From contig CAWJHN010000004.1 of assembly GCA_963842725.1 (NCBI GenBank), positions 1,178,001 to 1,242,000 on the forward strand: DNA of 64,000 nucleotides. Reading direction: 5' to 3'. The translations under genes and the position numbers were made by a program. The stretch comes from UBA10649 sp963842725 (GTDB taxonomy: Bacteria > Actinomycetota > Actinomycetes > S36-B12). This document shows, one piece after another, positions 1-8,167 of the stretch. The notes under the pieces are model-generated. The model ran no database searches, had not been told where the DNA came from, and saw only the letters and a list, made by a program, of their open reading frames with translations. Position 1 is the first letter of the stretch. Each line of letters begins with the position of its first letter.

Positions 1-940
1 CGCCGAGCTGCACAAGGTCAAGCCAACCGTCCATATCGTCAATGCCGCCCGGGGCGGGATCGTCGACGAGAAGGCCCTGTACGACGCCCTCGTCGACGGG
101 CGAGTTGCCGGTGCGGGACTCGACGTCTATGCGAAGGAGCCGTGCACCGACTCGCCGCTGTTCACCCTGGAGGCCGTGGTTGCGACCCCGCATCTGGGCG
201 CCTCAACGGACGAGGCCCAGGAGAAGGCAGGCATCGCCGTCGCCCGCTCGGTGCGCCTCGCGCTCTCCGGCGAACTCGTGCCGGATGCCGTGAACGTGCA
301 GGGCGGCCAGCTCGACGAGGTCATCAAGCCCATGCTGCCCCTCGCGGAGAAGATCGGCTCGATCGCCTCGGGGCTGGCCGACGCGGCCGTGGCCCGAGTG
401 GACGTGGAGGCCATCGGCGAGATCGCCGACCACGACGTGCGCGTACTTGAACTGTCGGCGCTCAAGGGCGTGTTCCAGATGCTCGTGCACGACCCGGTGT
501 CGTTCGTCAATGCCCCGGTCCTCGCCGAGCAGCGCGGCGTCGAGGTGGCCCTGACGACCGATCGCACGACGGAGGACCACCGATCGCTGCTGCGCGTGAC
601 CCTCACCCAGACCAACGGGCAGAAGGTGAGCGTTGCCGGCACGGTCACGGGGGCGCGCAACGTGGCCAAGGTGGTCGAGGTCGACTCGTTCGACGTCGAT
701 GTCCCGGTCAGCGATCACATGGCTTTCCTGCGCTACCACGACCGTCCGGGCGTTGTTGGCATCGTCGGCCGCGTCCTCGGCGAGGCCGACGTCAACATCG
801 GGGGGATGCAGGTCAGCCGCGACGAGTCCGGCCACGCCCTCATCGTCCTGACGGTCGACTCGGTGATCGAGCCCGACCGGCTCGCTGCCATCGTCCGGGA
901 GATCGGCGCCCACTCCGGGAAGTCCGTCGACCTGGCCTGA
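1..940 (+). CDS. serA: D-3-phosphoglycerate dehydrogenase, 5' truncated
   Basis: The window opens inside this gene: the frame is open from base 2 to the TGA at 938-940 and leaves the last 312 residues. The enzyme oxidises 3-phosphoglycerate to 3-phosphohydroxypyruvate, the first step of serine synthesis, in the cytoplasm. Visible are the end of the NAD-binding and catalytic part (NAARGGIVDE, then the active-site histidine in TPHLGAST), the intervening domain typical of long-type SerA, and a C-terminal ACT domain of about 75 residues beginning near FLRYHDRPGVVG, which in this family binds serine. The N-terminal substrate domain and the promoter lie outside the window. The next gene starts 3 bases after the stop, so the two are probably cotranscribed. 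Confidence 0.95.
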   Translation, partial: AELHKVKPTVHIVNAARGGIVDEKALYDALVDGRVAGAGLDVYAKEPCTDSPLFTLEAVVATPHLGASTDEAQEKAGIAVARSVRLALSGELVPDAVNVQGGQLDEVIKPMLPLAEKIGSIASGLADAAVARVDVEAIGEIADHDVRVLELSALKGVFQMLVHDPVSFVNAPVLAEQRGVEVALTTDRTTEDHRSLLRVTLTQTNGQKVSVAGTVTGARNVAKVVEVDSFDVDVPVSDHMAFLRYHDRPGVVGIVGRVLGEADVNIGGMQVSRDESGHALIVLTVDSVIEPDRLAAIVREIGAHSGKSVDLA

Positions 941-942
941 CC

Positions 943-1845
943 GTGGACCGCGTCCACCGGAGCGGCCTCGCGTGGGCGCTCCTCGGCGTCGTGCTGTTCT
1001 CGTTCAGCCTGCCGCTGACGAAGGTTGCGGTCGGGGGCTTCGACCCGTACCTGACGGCGACGGGCCGGGCGCTGATCGCCGGCGCGGTCGCGAGCGTCGT
1101 CCTGCTGGCGCGGCGCGTGCGCTGGCCGGGTCGCTCCCAGGTTCGACCGCTGCTCTTCACGATGCTGGGCGCGGTGTTCGGCTGGCCGATCCTGCTCGCC
1201 CTCGCACTCGAGCGCACGACATCGGCACACGCGGCAGTCATCGCCGCCTTCATGCCCCTGACGACCGCGATCTTCGCCGTGCTGCGAGCCCACGAACGGC
1301 CGCCGCGACAGTTCTGGTGGGCCGCCTCGGCCGGCACCGCTGCGCTCGTCGTCTTCGCCCTGTCGCGCGGCGGCGCCGAGGGCGGCGACTGGATCGCTGA
1401 CCTGCTCGTCGTGGGTGCTGTCATCAGCTCCTCGTGGTGCTACGTGGAGGGCGCAGAGATCACGAAGGTCATGCCAGGCTGGCAGGTCATCTCGTGGGTG
1501 GTCGTCCTCGCCCTGCCCGTCACCCTTCCCGCATCGATCGTGATCTGGATCGTCACCTCGGCCCAGTACGAGACGACAGGCGTTGAGTGGGCATCCTTGG
1601 TGTTGCTCGGAATCTCGTCGATGTACGTGGGCTTCTTCGCCTGGTACAAGGGACTGTCGCTGGCCGGCGCCGCATACGGCGGGCAGGTGCAGCAGTTGCA
1701 GGCGCTACTGACGCTCCTGTGGTCCGCCCTGCTGCTGGGGGAGGTTGTCACGCCAGCGACCCTTGCGACCGCACTCGTCGTCGTGGTGAGCGTCGCGTGG
1801 GCGCAGCGAAGCCGCTCCTCCCTGATCGCCGCACCCGAGGAGTAG
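943..1845 (+). CDS. EamA/DMT-family permease
   Basis: A 300-residue integral membrane protein with about ten hydrophobic segments arranged as two EamA repeats, the normal size for drug/metabolite transporter family permeases. These export amino acids, metabolites or drugs; the substrate cannot be read from sequence. The GTG start lies 3 bases after serA. That position, next to a serine-synthesis gene, makes amino-acid export a reasonable guess and no more. The C-terminus ends in a short charged tail. Confidence 0.85.
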   Translation: MDRVHRSGLAWALLGVVLFSFSLPLTKVAVGGFDPYLTATGRALIAGAVASVVLLARRVRWPGRSQVRPLLFTMLGAVFGWPILLALALERTTSAHAAVIAAFMPLTTAIFAVLRAHERPPRQFWWAASAGTAALVVFALSRGGAEGGDWIADLLVVGAVISSSWCYVEGAEITKVMPGWQVISWVVVLALPVTLPASIVIWIVTSAQYETTGVEWASLVLLGISSMYVGFFAWYKGLSLAGAAYGGQVQQLQALLTLLWSALLLGEVVTPATLATALVVVVSVAWAQRSRSSLIAAPEE

Positions 1846-1862
1846 CGCGCCGCTCTTCGGGC

Positions 1863-1868
1863 TAGCCT
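1863..1868 (+). promoter_or_regulatory. Candidate -10 box for the ABC exporter pair
   Basis: TAGCCT stands 30 bases before the ATG at 1899, leaving room for a short leader with the ribosome-binding site GGAGGTGG just before the start. No clear -35 box is visible. The same hexamer precedes leuB and hup in this window. Confidence 0.35.
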
Positions 1869-1898
1869 TGCCGTCTGGGGTCGCGCGACGGAGGTGGA

Positions 1899-3632
1899 AT
1901 GAAGGACCTGCTCGTCGGCTACCTCCGACCGCACTGGCGGGTCCTCGTCGTCATCGGCTTCCTGCTGCTCGTGCAGGCGATCACCAACCTGTTCCTGCCG
2001 AGCCTCAACGCCGACATCATCAACAATGGCGTGGTCACCGGCGACACGGCATACATCGTCCGCGTCGGTGCGGTCATGCTCCTGCTGTCGGTACTGCTCG
2101 GGTTCGCGTCCGTTGTCACCGTCTACTTCAGCGCTCGCACGGCAATGCGCTTCGGGCGCGAGGTGCGCGGCGACCTCTTCCGCCGGGTCGAGGGGTTCTC
2201 TCTGAGCCAGATGCACGGCTTCGGCGTTCCATCGCTCATCACGCGCAACACGAACGACGTCCAGCAGCTGCAGATGCTGGTCATGATCGGTCTGACGATG
2301 ATGGTCCTCGCGCCGATCACGGCGATCGGCGGCGTCATCATGGCGATGCGCGAGAACGTGCAGCTGTCCGGGCTGCTGCTCGTGACGGTGCCCCTCATGA
2401 TCGCCGTGATCGGCTACATGATCTACCGAGCCGTCCCGCTATTCCGGGCCATGCAGGTCAAGGTCGACAAGGTCAACGGCGTGCTGCGGGAGAACCTCGC
2501 CGGCATTCGCGTGATCCGCGCCTTCGTGCGCACGTCGCACGAGGAGGAGCGGTTCGCGGAGGCGAATGCGGACCTCACGGACACGGCGCTCAAGGTCACC
2601 CGCCTGTTCGCTCTCATCATGCCCACGCTCATGCTCATCATGAACCTGACGATCGTGGCGACGATCTGGTTCGGCGGCCATCTGATCGCCGACGACAGCA
2701 TGCCGATCGGAAACCTGTTCGCCTTCCAGGCCTACATCATGCAGATCCTCATGTCCGTGATGATGGCCGTGATGACCATGATGATGGTGCCGCGGGCAGC
2801 CGCGTCCGCCGAGCGCATCCTGGCAGTGCTGGACGCCGTGCCCGAGATCGCCGAGCCCGCTCGCGCGCTGCCGGCACCGCTCGCGCGCCACGGTCGCATC
2901 GAGCTTCTCGACGTGGAGTTCCGCTACCCCGGTGCGCAGGACTCCGTGCTGCAGGACGTGTCGTTCACGATGGAGCCGGGTACGACGACGGCCATCGTCG
3001 GAGGAACCGGCTCGGGCAAGAGCACCCTGGTGAACCTGCTGCCCCGGCTGCTGGACGTGACCGGTGGGAGCATCCTGATCGACGGCGTCGACGTGCGCGA
3101 CATCCCGTTGGAGGAGCTCTGGGGACTGTTCGGGCTGGTCCCGCAACGCGGCTTCCTCTTCGGCGGAACCGTGGGGTCCAACGTACGGTTCGGCCGTCCC
3201 GACGCCACGGACGAGCAGGTGTGGCAGGCGCTCGGGATCGCCCAGGCCCGGGAGTTCGTCGACGTGCTGCCCGAAGGGCTGGACGCCCCCGTCGACCAGG
3301 GAGGCGTGAACCTGTCCGGGGGGCAGCGGCAGCGCCTCGCCATCGCGAGATGCCTGGTCCGGGAGCCGCTCATCTACCTGTTCGATGACAGCTTCTCGGC
3401 GCTGGACTACACGACCGACGCGCGCCTGCGAGGTGCGCTCGCCGAGCAGACCCGTGACCGCACCGTCGTCATCGTGGCCCAGCGGGTCAGCACGATCATG
3501 AACGCCGACCGGATCGTCGTGCTCGACAGCGGGAGCGTGGTGGGCATCGGCTCGCACGACGACCTGATCGAGACGTGCGCCGCGTATCAGGAGATCGTGG
3601 CCTCGCAGGTCTCCCTCGAGGACGTCCGATGA
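1899..3632 (+). CDS. ABC exporter half-transporter with degenerate ATPase site
   Basis: A 577-residue protein with an N-terminal type I exporter membrane domain (six hydrophobic segments, about residues 15-310) and a C-terminal nucleotide-binding domain. Walker A (GGTGSGKST, near residue 367) and the signature NLSGGQRQR are intact. However, Walker B reads LIYLFDDSFSALD, with Asp497 where the catalytic Glu belongs, and the switch histidine is Gln528 (VAQRVST). This is the degenerate half of heterodimeric exporters such as TM287/288 and BmrCD. A strong ribosome-binding site (GGAGGTGG) fixes the ATG start. Its stop overlaps the next ABC gene by 4 bases, which fits a heterodimer. The substrate (drug, lipid or peptide) is unknown. 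Confidence 0.92.
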   Translation: MKDLLVGYLRPHWRVLVVIGFLLLVQAITNLFLPSLNADIINNGVVTGDTAYIVRVGAVMLLLSVLLGFASVVTVYFSARTAMRFGREVRGDLFRRVEGFSLSQMHGFGVPSLITRNTNDVQQLQMLVMIGLTMMVLAPITAIGGVIMAMRENVQLSGLLLVTVPLMIAVIGYMIYRAVPLFRAMQVKVDKVNGVLRENLAGIRVIRAFVRTSHEEERFAEANADLTDTALKVTRLFALIMPTLMLIMNLTIVATIWFGGHLIADDSMPIGNLFAFQAYIMQILMSVMMAVMTMMMVPRAAASAERILAVLDAVPEIAEPARALPAPLARHGRIELLDVEFRYPGAQDSVLQDVSFTMEPGTTTAIVGGTGSGKSTLVNLLPRLLDVTGGSILIDGVDVRDIPLEELWGLFGLVPQRGFLFGGTVGSNVRFGRPDATDEQVWQALGIAQAREFVDVLPEGLDAPVDQGGVNLSGGQRQRLAIARCLVREPLIYLFDDSFSALDYTTDARLRGALAEQTRDRTVVIVAQRVSTIMNADRIVVLDSGSVVGIGSHDDLIETCAAYQEIVASQVSLEDVR

Positions 3633-5584
3633 GCACGCGGACGGCAACGCCGCCACCGCGCGGCGGCCCCTTCGGGGGCGGCCCGATGGCCGGGATGGCC
3701 GTGTCCGACGCGAAGGCGCAGGACTTCCGCGGTTCGCTGCGCCGGTTCGCCTCCCGGCTGGGCCCCGAGCGGCTGATCGTCGTGGTCGTCGTGGTGCTCG
3801 CCTTCGCCAGCGTGTTCCTCGCCGTCCTGGGTCCGAAGCTGCTGGGCAATGCCACCGACATCATCTTCGAGGGCGTCGTCAGCGCTCAACTGCCGCCGGG
3901 GGTCACGCAGGATCAGGCAGTGGGCGCGCTGCGCGCCTCCGGGCAGGTCGACCAGGCGGACATGGTGGCCTCGATGACCCTGACACCGGGGCAGGGCGTC
4001 GACTTCACCGCATTGGCGCGGGTGCTGGCCATCGTCACGCTCGTCTACGTCCTCAGCTCGCTGCTGAGCTGGGGGCAGAACTACCTGATGGCAGGCGTCA
4101 CGCAGCGGACCATCTACCGACTCCGCGAGGAGGTCGACGCGAAACTCGGCCGACTGCCGCTTCGGTACTTCGACGCGTCGTCGCGTGGCGACGTGCTGAG
4201 TCGCGTCACCAACGACATCGACAACATCTCCATGACACTGCAGCAGACGCTGACGCAGCTGATCACGGCCGTGCTGACGGTTATCGGCGTTCTCGCGATG
4301 ATGGTCTGGATCAGCCCGATCCTCGCCGTGATCTCGCTCCTGACGGTGCCCCTGTCCTTCGTGGTCACGATGATGATCGCCAAGCGGTCGCAGCCGCACT
4401 TCATCGCTCAGTGGAAGTGGACCGGCGAGCTGAACGGACACGTCGAGGAGACGTTCTCCGGGCACGACCTGGTGAAGGTGTTCGGGCACCGGACGCAGTC
4501 CATCGAGGACTTCGACACCGCGAACCAGCGCATGTACGAGAGCAGCTTCAAGGCGCAGTTCATCTCCGGGATCATCCAGCCCGCGCTGACGGTCATCTCG
4601 AACCTCAACTACGTGGCCATCGCCGTCATCGGTGGGATGCGCGTGGCAACCGGCACGATGTCGCTCGGCGACGTTCAGGCGTTCATCCAGTACTCGCGCC
4701 AGTTCACCATGCCGATCACCCAGATCGCGGGCGTCGCCAACATCCTGCAGTCCGGCATCGCGTCTGCCGAACGGGTCTTCGAGCTGCTGGACGAGGGGGA
4801 GGAGGCCCCGGACGACGTCGACTCCCTCGCCATCGACGAGGTGACCGGCCGGATCGACTTCGAGGACGTGTCCTTCCGTTACCTGCCCGACGTACCGCTG
4901 ATCGAGGACTTCAACCTCTCGGTCGAGCCCGGGGAGATCGTCGCGATCGTCGGTCCAACCGGCGCCGGGAAGACGACCCTGGTCAACCTGCTCATGCGGT
5001 TCTACGACGTCGACTCGGGTCGGATCGTGATCGACGGCCGACCGACGACGTCGATGCGACGCGACGACGTGCGGCGCTGCTTCGGGATGGTCCTCCAGGA
5101 CACGTGGCTGTTCGAGGGGACGATCCGGGACAACATCGCCTACGGCGACGCCGACGCATCTCGCGATGCGGTGGAGGCGGCCGCCCGGGCGGCGCGGGTC
5201 AATCACTTCGTCCGCACGCTGCCCGACGGCTACGACACCGTGCTCACCGAGGGCGCCTCGAACATCAGCGCCGGCGAGCGCCAGCTCCTGACCATCGCGC
5301 GTGCATTCCTGGCCGACCCGGCGGTGCTCATCCTCGACGAGGCGACGAGTTCGGTCGACACGCGGACCGAGGTTCTGATCCAGCAGGCGATGGCCGAGCT
5401 TCGGCGCGATCGCACGAGCTTCGTCATCGCCCATCGCCTCTCGACGATCCGCAATGCCGACGTGATCGTCGTCCTCGAGCACGGCCGCATCGTGGAGCAG
5501 GGCAGCCACGACGGCCTGATCGCCGCGCGAGGTGCCTACTACCGGCTGTACCGCAGTCAGTTCGAGCATCCGGACGACGAGTAG
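3629..5584 (+). CDS. ABC exporter half-transporter with consensus ATPase site
   Basis: A 651-residue partner of the preceding gene. The ATG at 3629 overlaps the upstream stop (ATGA), which implies translational coupling. The N-terminus is Gly/Pro-rich; the exporter membrane domain carries an insert of about 75 residues between the first two hydrophobic segments (about residues 78-145). The nucleotide-binding domain has Walker A GPTGAGKTT (near residue 442), Walker B LILDEATSS with catalytic Glu571, and switch His602 (IAHRLST), so this half supplies the competent catalytic residues. Its signature is the unusual NISAGERQL rather than LSGGQ. In asymmetric exporters the degenerate site uses the signature of the catalytically intact subunit, so the deviation is consistent with one dead and one live site. 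Substrate unknown. Confidence 0.92.
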   Translation: MSTRTATPPPRGGPFGGGPMAGMAVSDAKAQDFRGSLRRFASRLGPERLIVVVVVVLAFASVFLAVLGPKLLGNATDIIFEGVVSAQLPPGVTQDQAVGALRASGQVDQADMVASMTLTPGQGVDFTALARVLAIVTLVYVLSSLLSWGQNYLMAGVTQRTIYRLREEVDAKLGRLPLRYFDASSRGDVLSRVTNDIDNISMTLQQTLTQLITAVLTVIGVLAMMVWISPILAVISLLTVPLSFVVTMMIAKRSQPHFIAQWKWTGELNGHVEETFSGHDLVKVFGHRTQSIEDFDTANQRMYESSFKAQFISGIIQPALTVISNLNYVAIAVIGGMRVATGTMSLGDVQAFIQYSRQFTMPITQIAGVANILQSGIASAERVFELLDEGEEAPDDVDSLAIDEVTGRIDFEDVSFRYLPDVPLIEDFNLSVEPGEIVAIVGPTGAGKTTLVNLLMRFYDVDSGRIVIDGRPTTSMRRDDVRRCFGMVLQDTWLFEGTIRDNIAYGDADASRDAVEAAARAARVNHFVRTLPDGYDTVLTEGASNISAGERQLLTIARAFLADPAVLILDEATSSVDTRTEVLIQQAMAELRRDRTSFVIAHRLSTIRNADVIVVLEHGRIVEQGSHDGLIAARGAYYRLYRSQFEHPDDE

Positions 5585-5592
5585 CCCACTTT

Positions 5593-5622
5593 CGAGCGGT
5601 GAGACGTCGGGGGCGCCGCTCG
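5593..5622. terminator. Hairpin in the convergent ABC/leuA gap
   Basis: CGAGCGG (5593-5599) pairs with CCGCTCG (5616-5622), 9 bases after the ABC stop. There is no T-run. It lies between convergent genes and could end transcription from either side. Confidence 0.4.
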
Positions 5623-5629
5623 TGTTGTG

Positions 5630-5690
5630 ACCCCGACAACTCCCCGCTCGGCGGGTGGGGCGGGGGTGGGTGGGCGGGGCGGGGGTCGCC
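5630..5690. repeat. Partial copy of an intergenic palindromic repeat with a G-run tail
   Basis: Bases 5630-5652 match 29521-29543 exactly over 23 positions (core ACCCCGACAACTCCCCGCTC). In both places a tract of G-runs interrupted by T or C follows. The 29.5 kb copy is a full hairpin with both arms; this copy has only the right arm. Both sit between convergent genes. Confidence 0.75.
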
Positions 5691-5696
5691 GAGGGG

Positions 5697-7454
5697 TTAG
5701 TCCGCTCGGACGGCGCGGTTCACGGCGCTGACGATCGCCTTGAGTGAACTCGTCGTGATCGACGGATCGATCCCGACGCCCCACAGCACGCGACCGCCGA
5801 CGGCGCACTCGACGTAGGAGGCCGCCTTCGCGTCGCCGCCGGAGGACATGGCGTGCTCCGCATAGTCGAGCACGCGCACGTCGACCCCGTGCGTCGCCAG
5901 GGCGTCGCAGAAGGCAGCGATAGGCCCGTTGCCGTGCCCGCCGAGCTCGAACTCCTGGCCGTTGTCGTAGAGGACGACGTCGATGCTCGTGTCGCCGTCG
6001 ACGGCGGAGTCCTGCTTGACCCCGACGAGCCGGAACCGGCCCCACGGTGCGGTGGGATCGGGCAGGTACTCGCCCGAGAAGGCCGCCCACATCTCGCCGG
6101 GACCCACCTCGCCGCCTTCGGTGTCGGTGACCTGCTGGATCACCTGGGAGAACTCGATCTGGAGCCGACGTGGCAGGTCGAGCTTGTGCTCCGTGCGCAT
6201 GATGTAGGCCACGCCGCCCTTGCCGGACTGCGAGTTCACGCGGATGACTGCCTCGTACGTGCGACCGACGTCCTGCGGGTCGATGGGCAGGTAGGGGACC
6301 TGCCACCGGAACGCGTCGACGGCCACGCCGGCTGCGGAGGCGTCGACCTCCATGGCCTTGAGCCCCTTGTTGATCGCATCCTGGTGCGAGCCGCTGAAGG
6401 CGGTGTAGACGAGGTCGCCGCCGTAGGGGTGGCGCTCGTGGACGGGAATCTGGTTGCAGTACTCAACCGTGCGGCGCACCTCGTCGATGTCGCTGAAGTC
6501 GATCTGGGGATCTACTCCCTGGCTGAACAGGTTCATGCCGAGGGTCACCAGGCACACGTTCCCGGTGCGCTCGCCGTTGCCGAACAGGCAGCCCTCGATG
6601 CGGTCCGCGCCCGCCATGTAGCCGAGCTCGGCTGCGGCGACCGCCGTTCCGCGGTCGTTGTGGGGGTGGAGCGAGACGACCAGGGAGTCACGTCGGGCCA
6701 GGTTGCGGCACATCCACTCGATGGAGTCGGCGTAGACGTTCGGGGTCGCCATCTCGATCGTCGCGGGCAGGTTCACGATCACCTTGCGATCCGGCGTCGG
6801 CTGCCAGACGTCGTTCACGGCGTCGACGACCTCGACGGCGAAGTCCAGCTCGGTGCCCGTGTAGGACTCGGGGGAGTACTCGAAGTGGACGTCCGTCTCG
6901 TTCTCGACCTGCTCCGCGTACTTGGCACACAGCTGGGCACCGTGGACGGCGATGTCGACGATGCCGGGGCGATCGAGGCCGAAGACCACGCGGCGCTGCA
7001 GAGTCGACGTGGAGTTGTACAGGTGGACGATCGCCTGCTTTGATCCGCGGATCGACTCGAACGTGCGCTCGATCAGGTGCTCGCGCGACTGCGTCAGTAC
7101 CTGGATCACGACGTCGTCCGGGATGACGTCGTCCTCGATCAGCATGCGGACGAAGTCGAAGTCGGTCTGCGACGCGGACGGGAAGCCGACCTCGATCTCC
7201 TTGTACCCCATGCTGACGAGCAGGTTGAACATGCGCAGCTTGCGCGCGGGGGTCATGGGGTCGATCAGGGCCTGGTTGCCATCGCGCAGGTCGACCGCGC
7301 ACCAGCGGGGAGCCTGGGTGATGAGGGTGCTGGGCCAGGTGCGGTCGGGCAGGGCGATGGGCGCGAACGGCTGGTAGCGCGAGTAGGACATCGCGGACGG
7401 TCGCTGCGCGTTGCGGGCCTCGTAGGGGACGGTGCGATCGAACGTGTCGGACAT
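5697..7454 (-). CDS. leuA: 2-isopropylmalate synthase
   Basis: Condenses acetyl-CoA with 2-ketoisovalerate, the first committed step of leucine synthesis. The 585-residue protein is of the long actinobacterial (type 2) class. Visible are the HMGL-like TIM barrel (VDLRDGNQAL with metal and substrate ligands, HPHNDRGTA, LFGNGERTGN) and a C-terminal regulatory domain of the sort that binds leucine. The ATG at 7454 is chosen because GAGGAG lies 7 bases upstream; a longer frame to 7493 has no such site. The gene is preceded by a leucine-rich leader peptide and an RNA switch that can mask this ribosome-binding site. It converges on the ABC exporter pair. Confidence 0.97.
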   Translation of the reverse strand: MSDTFDRTVPYEARNAQRPSAMSYSRYQPFAPIALPDRTWPSTLITQAPRWCAVDLRDGNQALIDPMTPARKLRMFNLLVSMGYKEIEVGFPSASQTDFDFVRMLIEDDVIPDDVVIQVLTQSREHLIERTFESIRGSKQAIVHLYNSTSTLQRRVVFGLDRPGIVDIAVHGAQLCAKYAEQVENETDVHFEYSPESYTGTELDFAVEVVDAVNDVWQPTPDRKVIVNLPATIEMATPNVYADSIEWMCRNLARRDSLVVSLHPHNDRGTAVAAAELGYMAGADRIEGCLFGNGERTGNVCLVTLGMNLFSQGVDPQIDFSDIDEVRRTVEYCNQIPVHERHPYGGDLVYTAFSGSHQDAINKGLKAMEVDASAAGVAVDAFRWQVPYLPIDPQDVGRTYEAVIRVNSQSGKGGVAYIMRTEHKLDLPRRLQIEFSQVIQQVTDTEGGEVGPGEMWAAFSGEYLPDPTAPWGRFRLVGVKQDSAVDGDTSIDVVLYDNGQEFELGGHGNGPIAAFCDALATHGVDVRVLDYAEHAMSSGGDAKAASYVECAVGGRVLWGVGIDPSITTSSLKAIVSAVNRAVRAD

Positions 7455-7587
7455 GTGGTGCTCCTCGTAGATGTCGTCAGGGCTGGCAGCCAAGCTCTGG
7501 CTGGTACCGGCGAACGACTAATCCCGCGACGAGGAAGCCGGTGGTCTAGGCCTCGTCGCGGCAGCGAAGGAGCAGCGCTGTCGTCAT
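7455..7587 (-). promoter_or_regulatory. Leucine-responsive leader (translational switch) of leuA
   Basis: Read on the minus strand, a 13-codon leader peptide (7587-7546) is followed by two competing pairings. CGCGACGAGG (7560-7551), inside the leader's last codons, pairs over 10 bp with CCTCGTCGCG (7534-7525). The same downstream segment can instead pair through TCCTCGT with ACGAGGA (7468-7462), which is the leuA ribosome-binding site. A ribosome stalled at the Leu codons would leave the first hairpin free to form and expose the site. A ribosome that reaches the leader stop would cover the first arm and allow the site to be masked. Leucine leader elements upstream of actinobacterial leuA have been proposed in comparative work; the pairings here are read directly from the sequence. 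Confidence 0.8.
7546..7587 (-). CDS. leuL: leuA leader peptide MTTALLLRCRDEA
   Basis: ATG at 7587 to TAG at 7546 encodes 13 residues with three consecutive leucine codons (CTG, CTC, CTT) at positions 5-7, as expected of a peptide whose translation senses charged tRNA-Leu. Its ATG overlaps the stop of the upstream PadR gene (ATGA), so ribosomes finishing padR could reinitiate here. Its last codons form one arm of the regulatory hairpin. Confidence 0.8.
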   Translation of the reverse strand: MTTALLLRCRDEA

Positions 7588-8138
7588 GATGTGGGAATGC
7601 TAGCAGGTGGGAGCAGGGCCGCCCGCGTCTCGTCCAGCCACTGCAGGGTCGCCTGGGCGCCGAGCTCGCCGGCACGCACGGTCGCCAGCCAGTACGCGTG
7701 GTGCTCGCGGTGGCTCTGCTCGGCGATGATGCCCGCCCGGATGCCGGCGTAGGTGGCTAGACGCGCCTCGGCGGCGGCCTGCTGCTCGTCCAGCAGGCTG
7801 GCCAGTGCCTCTGCGGGCAGCGAATCGCCGAAGAACACCCGCAGGAGAACGCCGTTGCGCGGCGGCTGCTGGGCAGGGGGCTCCTGGAGCAGCTCGCGGA
7901 GCCGCGTCCGGCCCGCATCGGTGAGGGAGTAGGTGGTCGATCGAGGACGGGGGCCGGGGGTGGCCACGACCAGCTCCTGCTGCACGAGGTCGGCGAGGCA
8001 GGGGTAGATCTGACCGAAGCTCTCATGCCAGAAGTGCCCGAGGACGGACGTGATCGCCTGCCGGATCTCGTATCCGGTCATCGACTCGATGGACAACGCC
8101 CCGAGCACCGCCGCCGCCGTCTGCGCCTGTCTTGCCAT
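7584..8138 (-). CDS. PadR-family transcriptional regulator
   Basis: A 184-residue protein with an N-terminal PadR winged helix (LGALSIESMTGYEIRQAI, then IYPCLADLVQQELV and the wing around STTYSLTDAGR) and a C-terminal helical dimerisation domain like the Vir/AphA group. PadR proteins repress neighbouring genes and are released by small ligands. It is divergent from the PPOX gene across 29 bases holding a perfect 17-bp palindrome, the probable operator. A TATATT box sits 6 bases before its ATG, so its mRNA is probably leaderless and autoregulated. Its stop overlaps the leuA leader start. Confidence 0.9.
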   Translation of the reverse strand: MARQAQTAAAVLGALSIESMTGYEIRQAITSVLGHFWHESFGQIYPCLADLVQQELVVATPGPRPRSTTYSLTDAGRTRLRELLQEPPAQQPPRNGVLLRVFFGDSLPAEALASLLDEQQAAAEARLATYAGIRAGIIAEQSHREHHAYWLATVRAGELGAQATLQWLDETRAALLPPASIPTS

Positions 8139-8144
8139 GAGCCG

Positions 8145-8163
8145 AATATATCTGCTAGATATA
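8145..8163. promoter_or_regulatory. PadR operator with face-to-face promoters
   Basis: TATATCT-GCT-AGATATA (8147-8163) is a perfect 7+3+7 palindrome and the only AT-rich patch nearby. On the minus strand TATATT (8150-8145) is 6 bases from the padR ATG. On the plus strand TAGATA (8156-8161) is 6 bases from the PPOX ATG. A dimer bound here would block both -10 boxes. Confidence 0.75.
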
Positions 8164-8167
8164 ACTC

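Noticed and set aside
203..913. Long open frames antisense to serA, the ABC genes, smc, recG and others
   Set aside because: In DNA this GC-rich, antisense frames stay open by codon bias. The predicted proteins are Arg, Pro, Ala and His-rich with no family pattern, and the opposite strand has clear conserved motifs.
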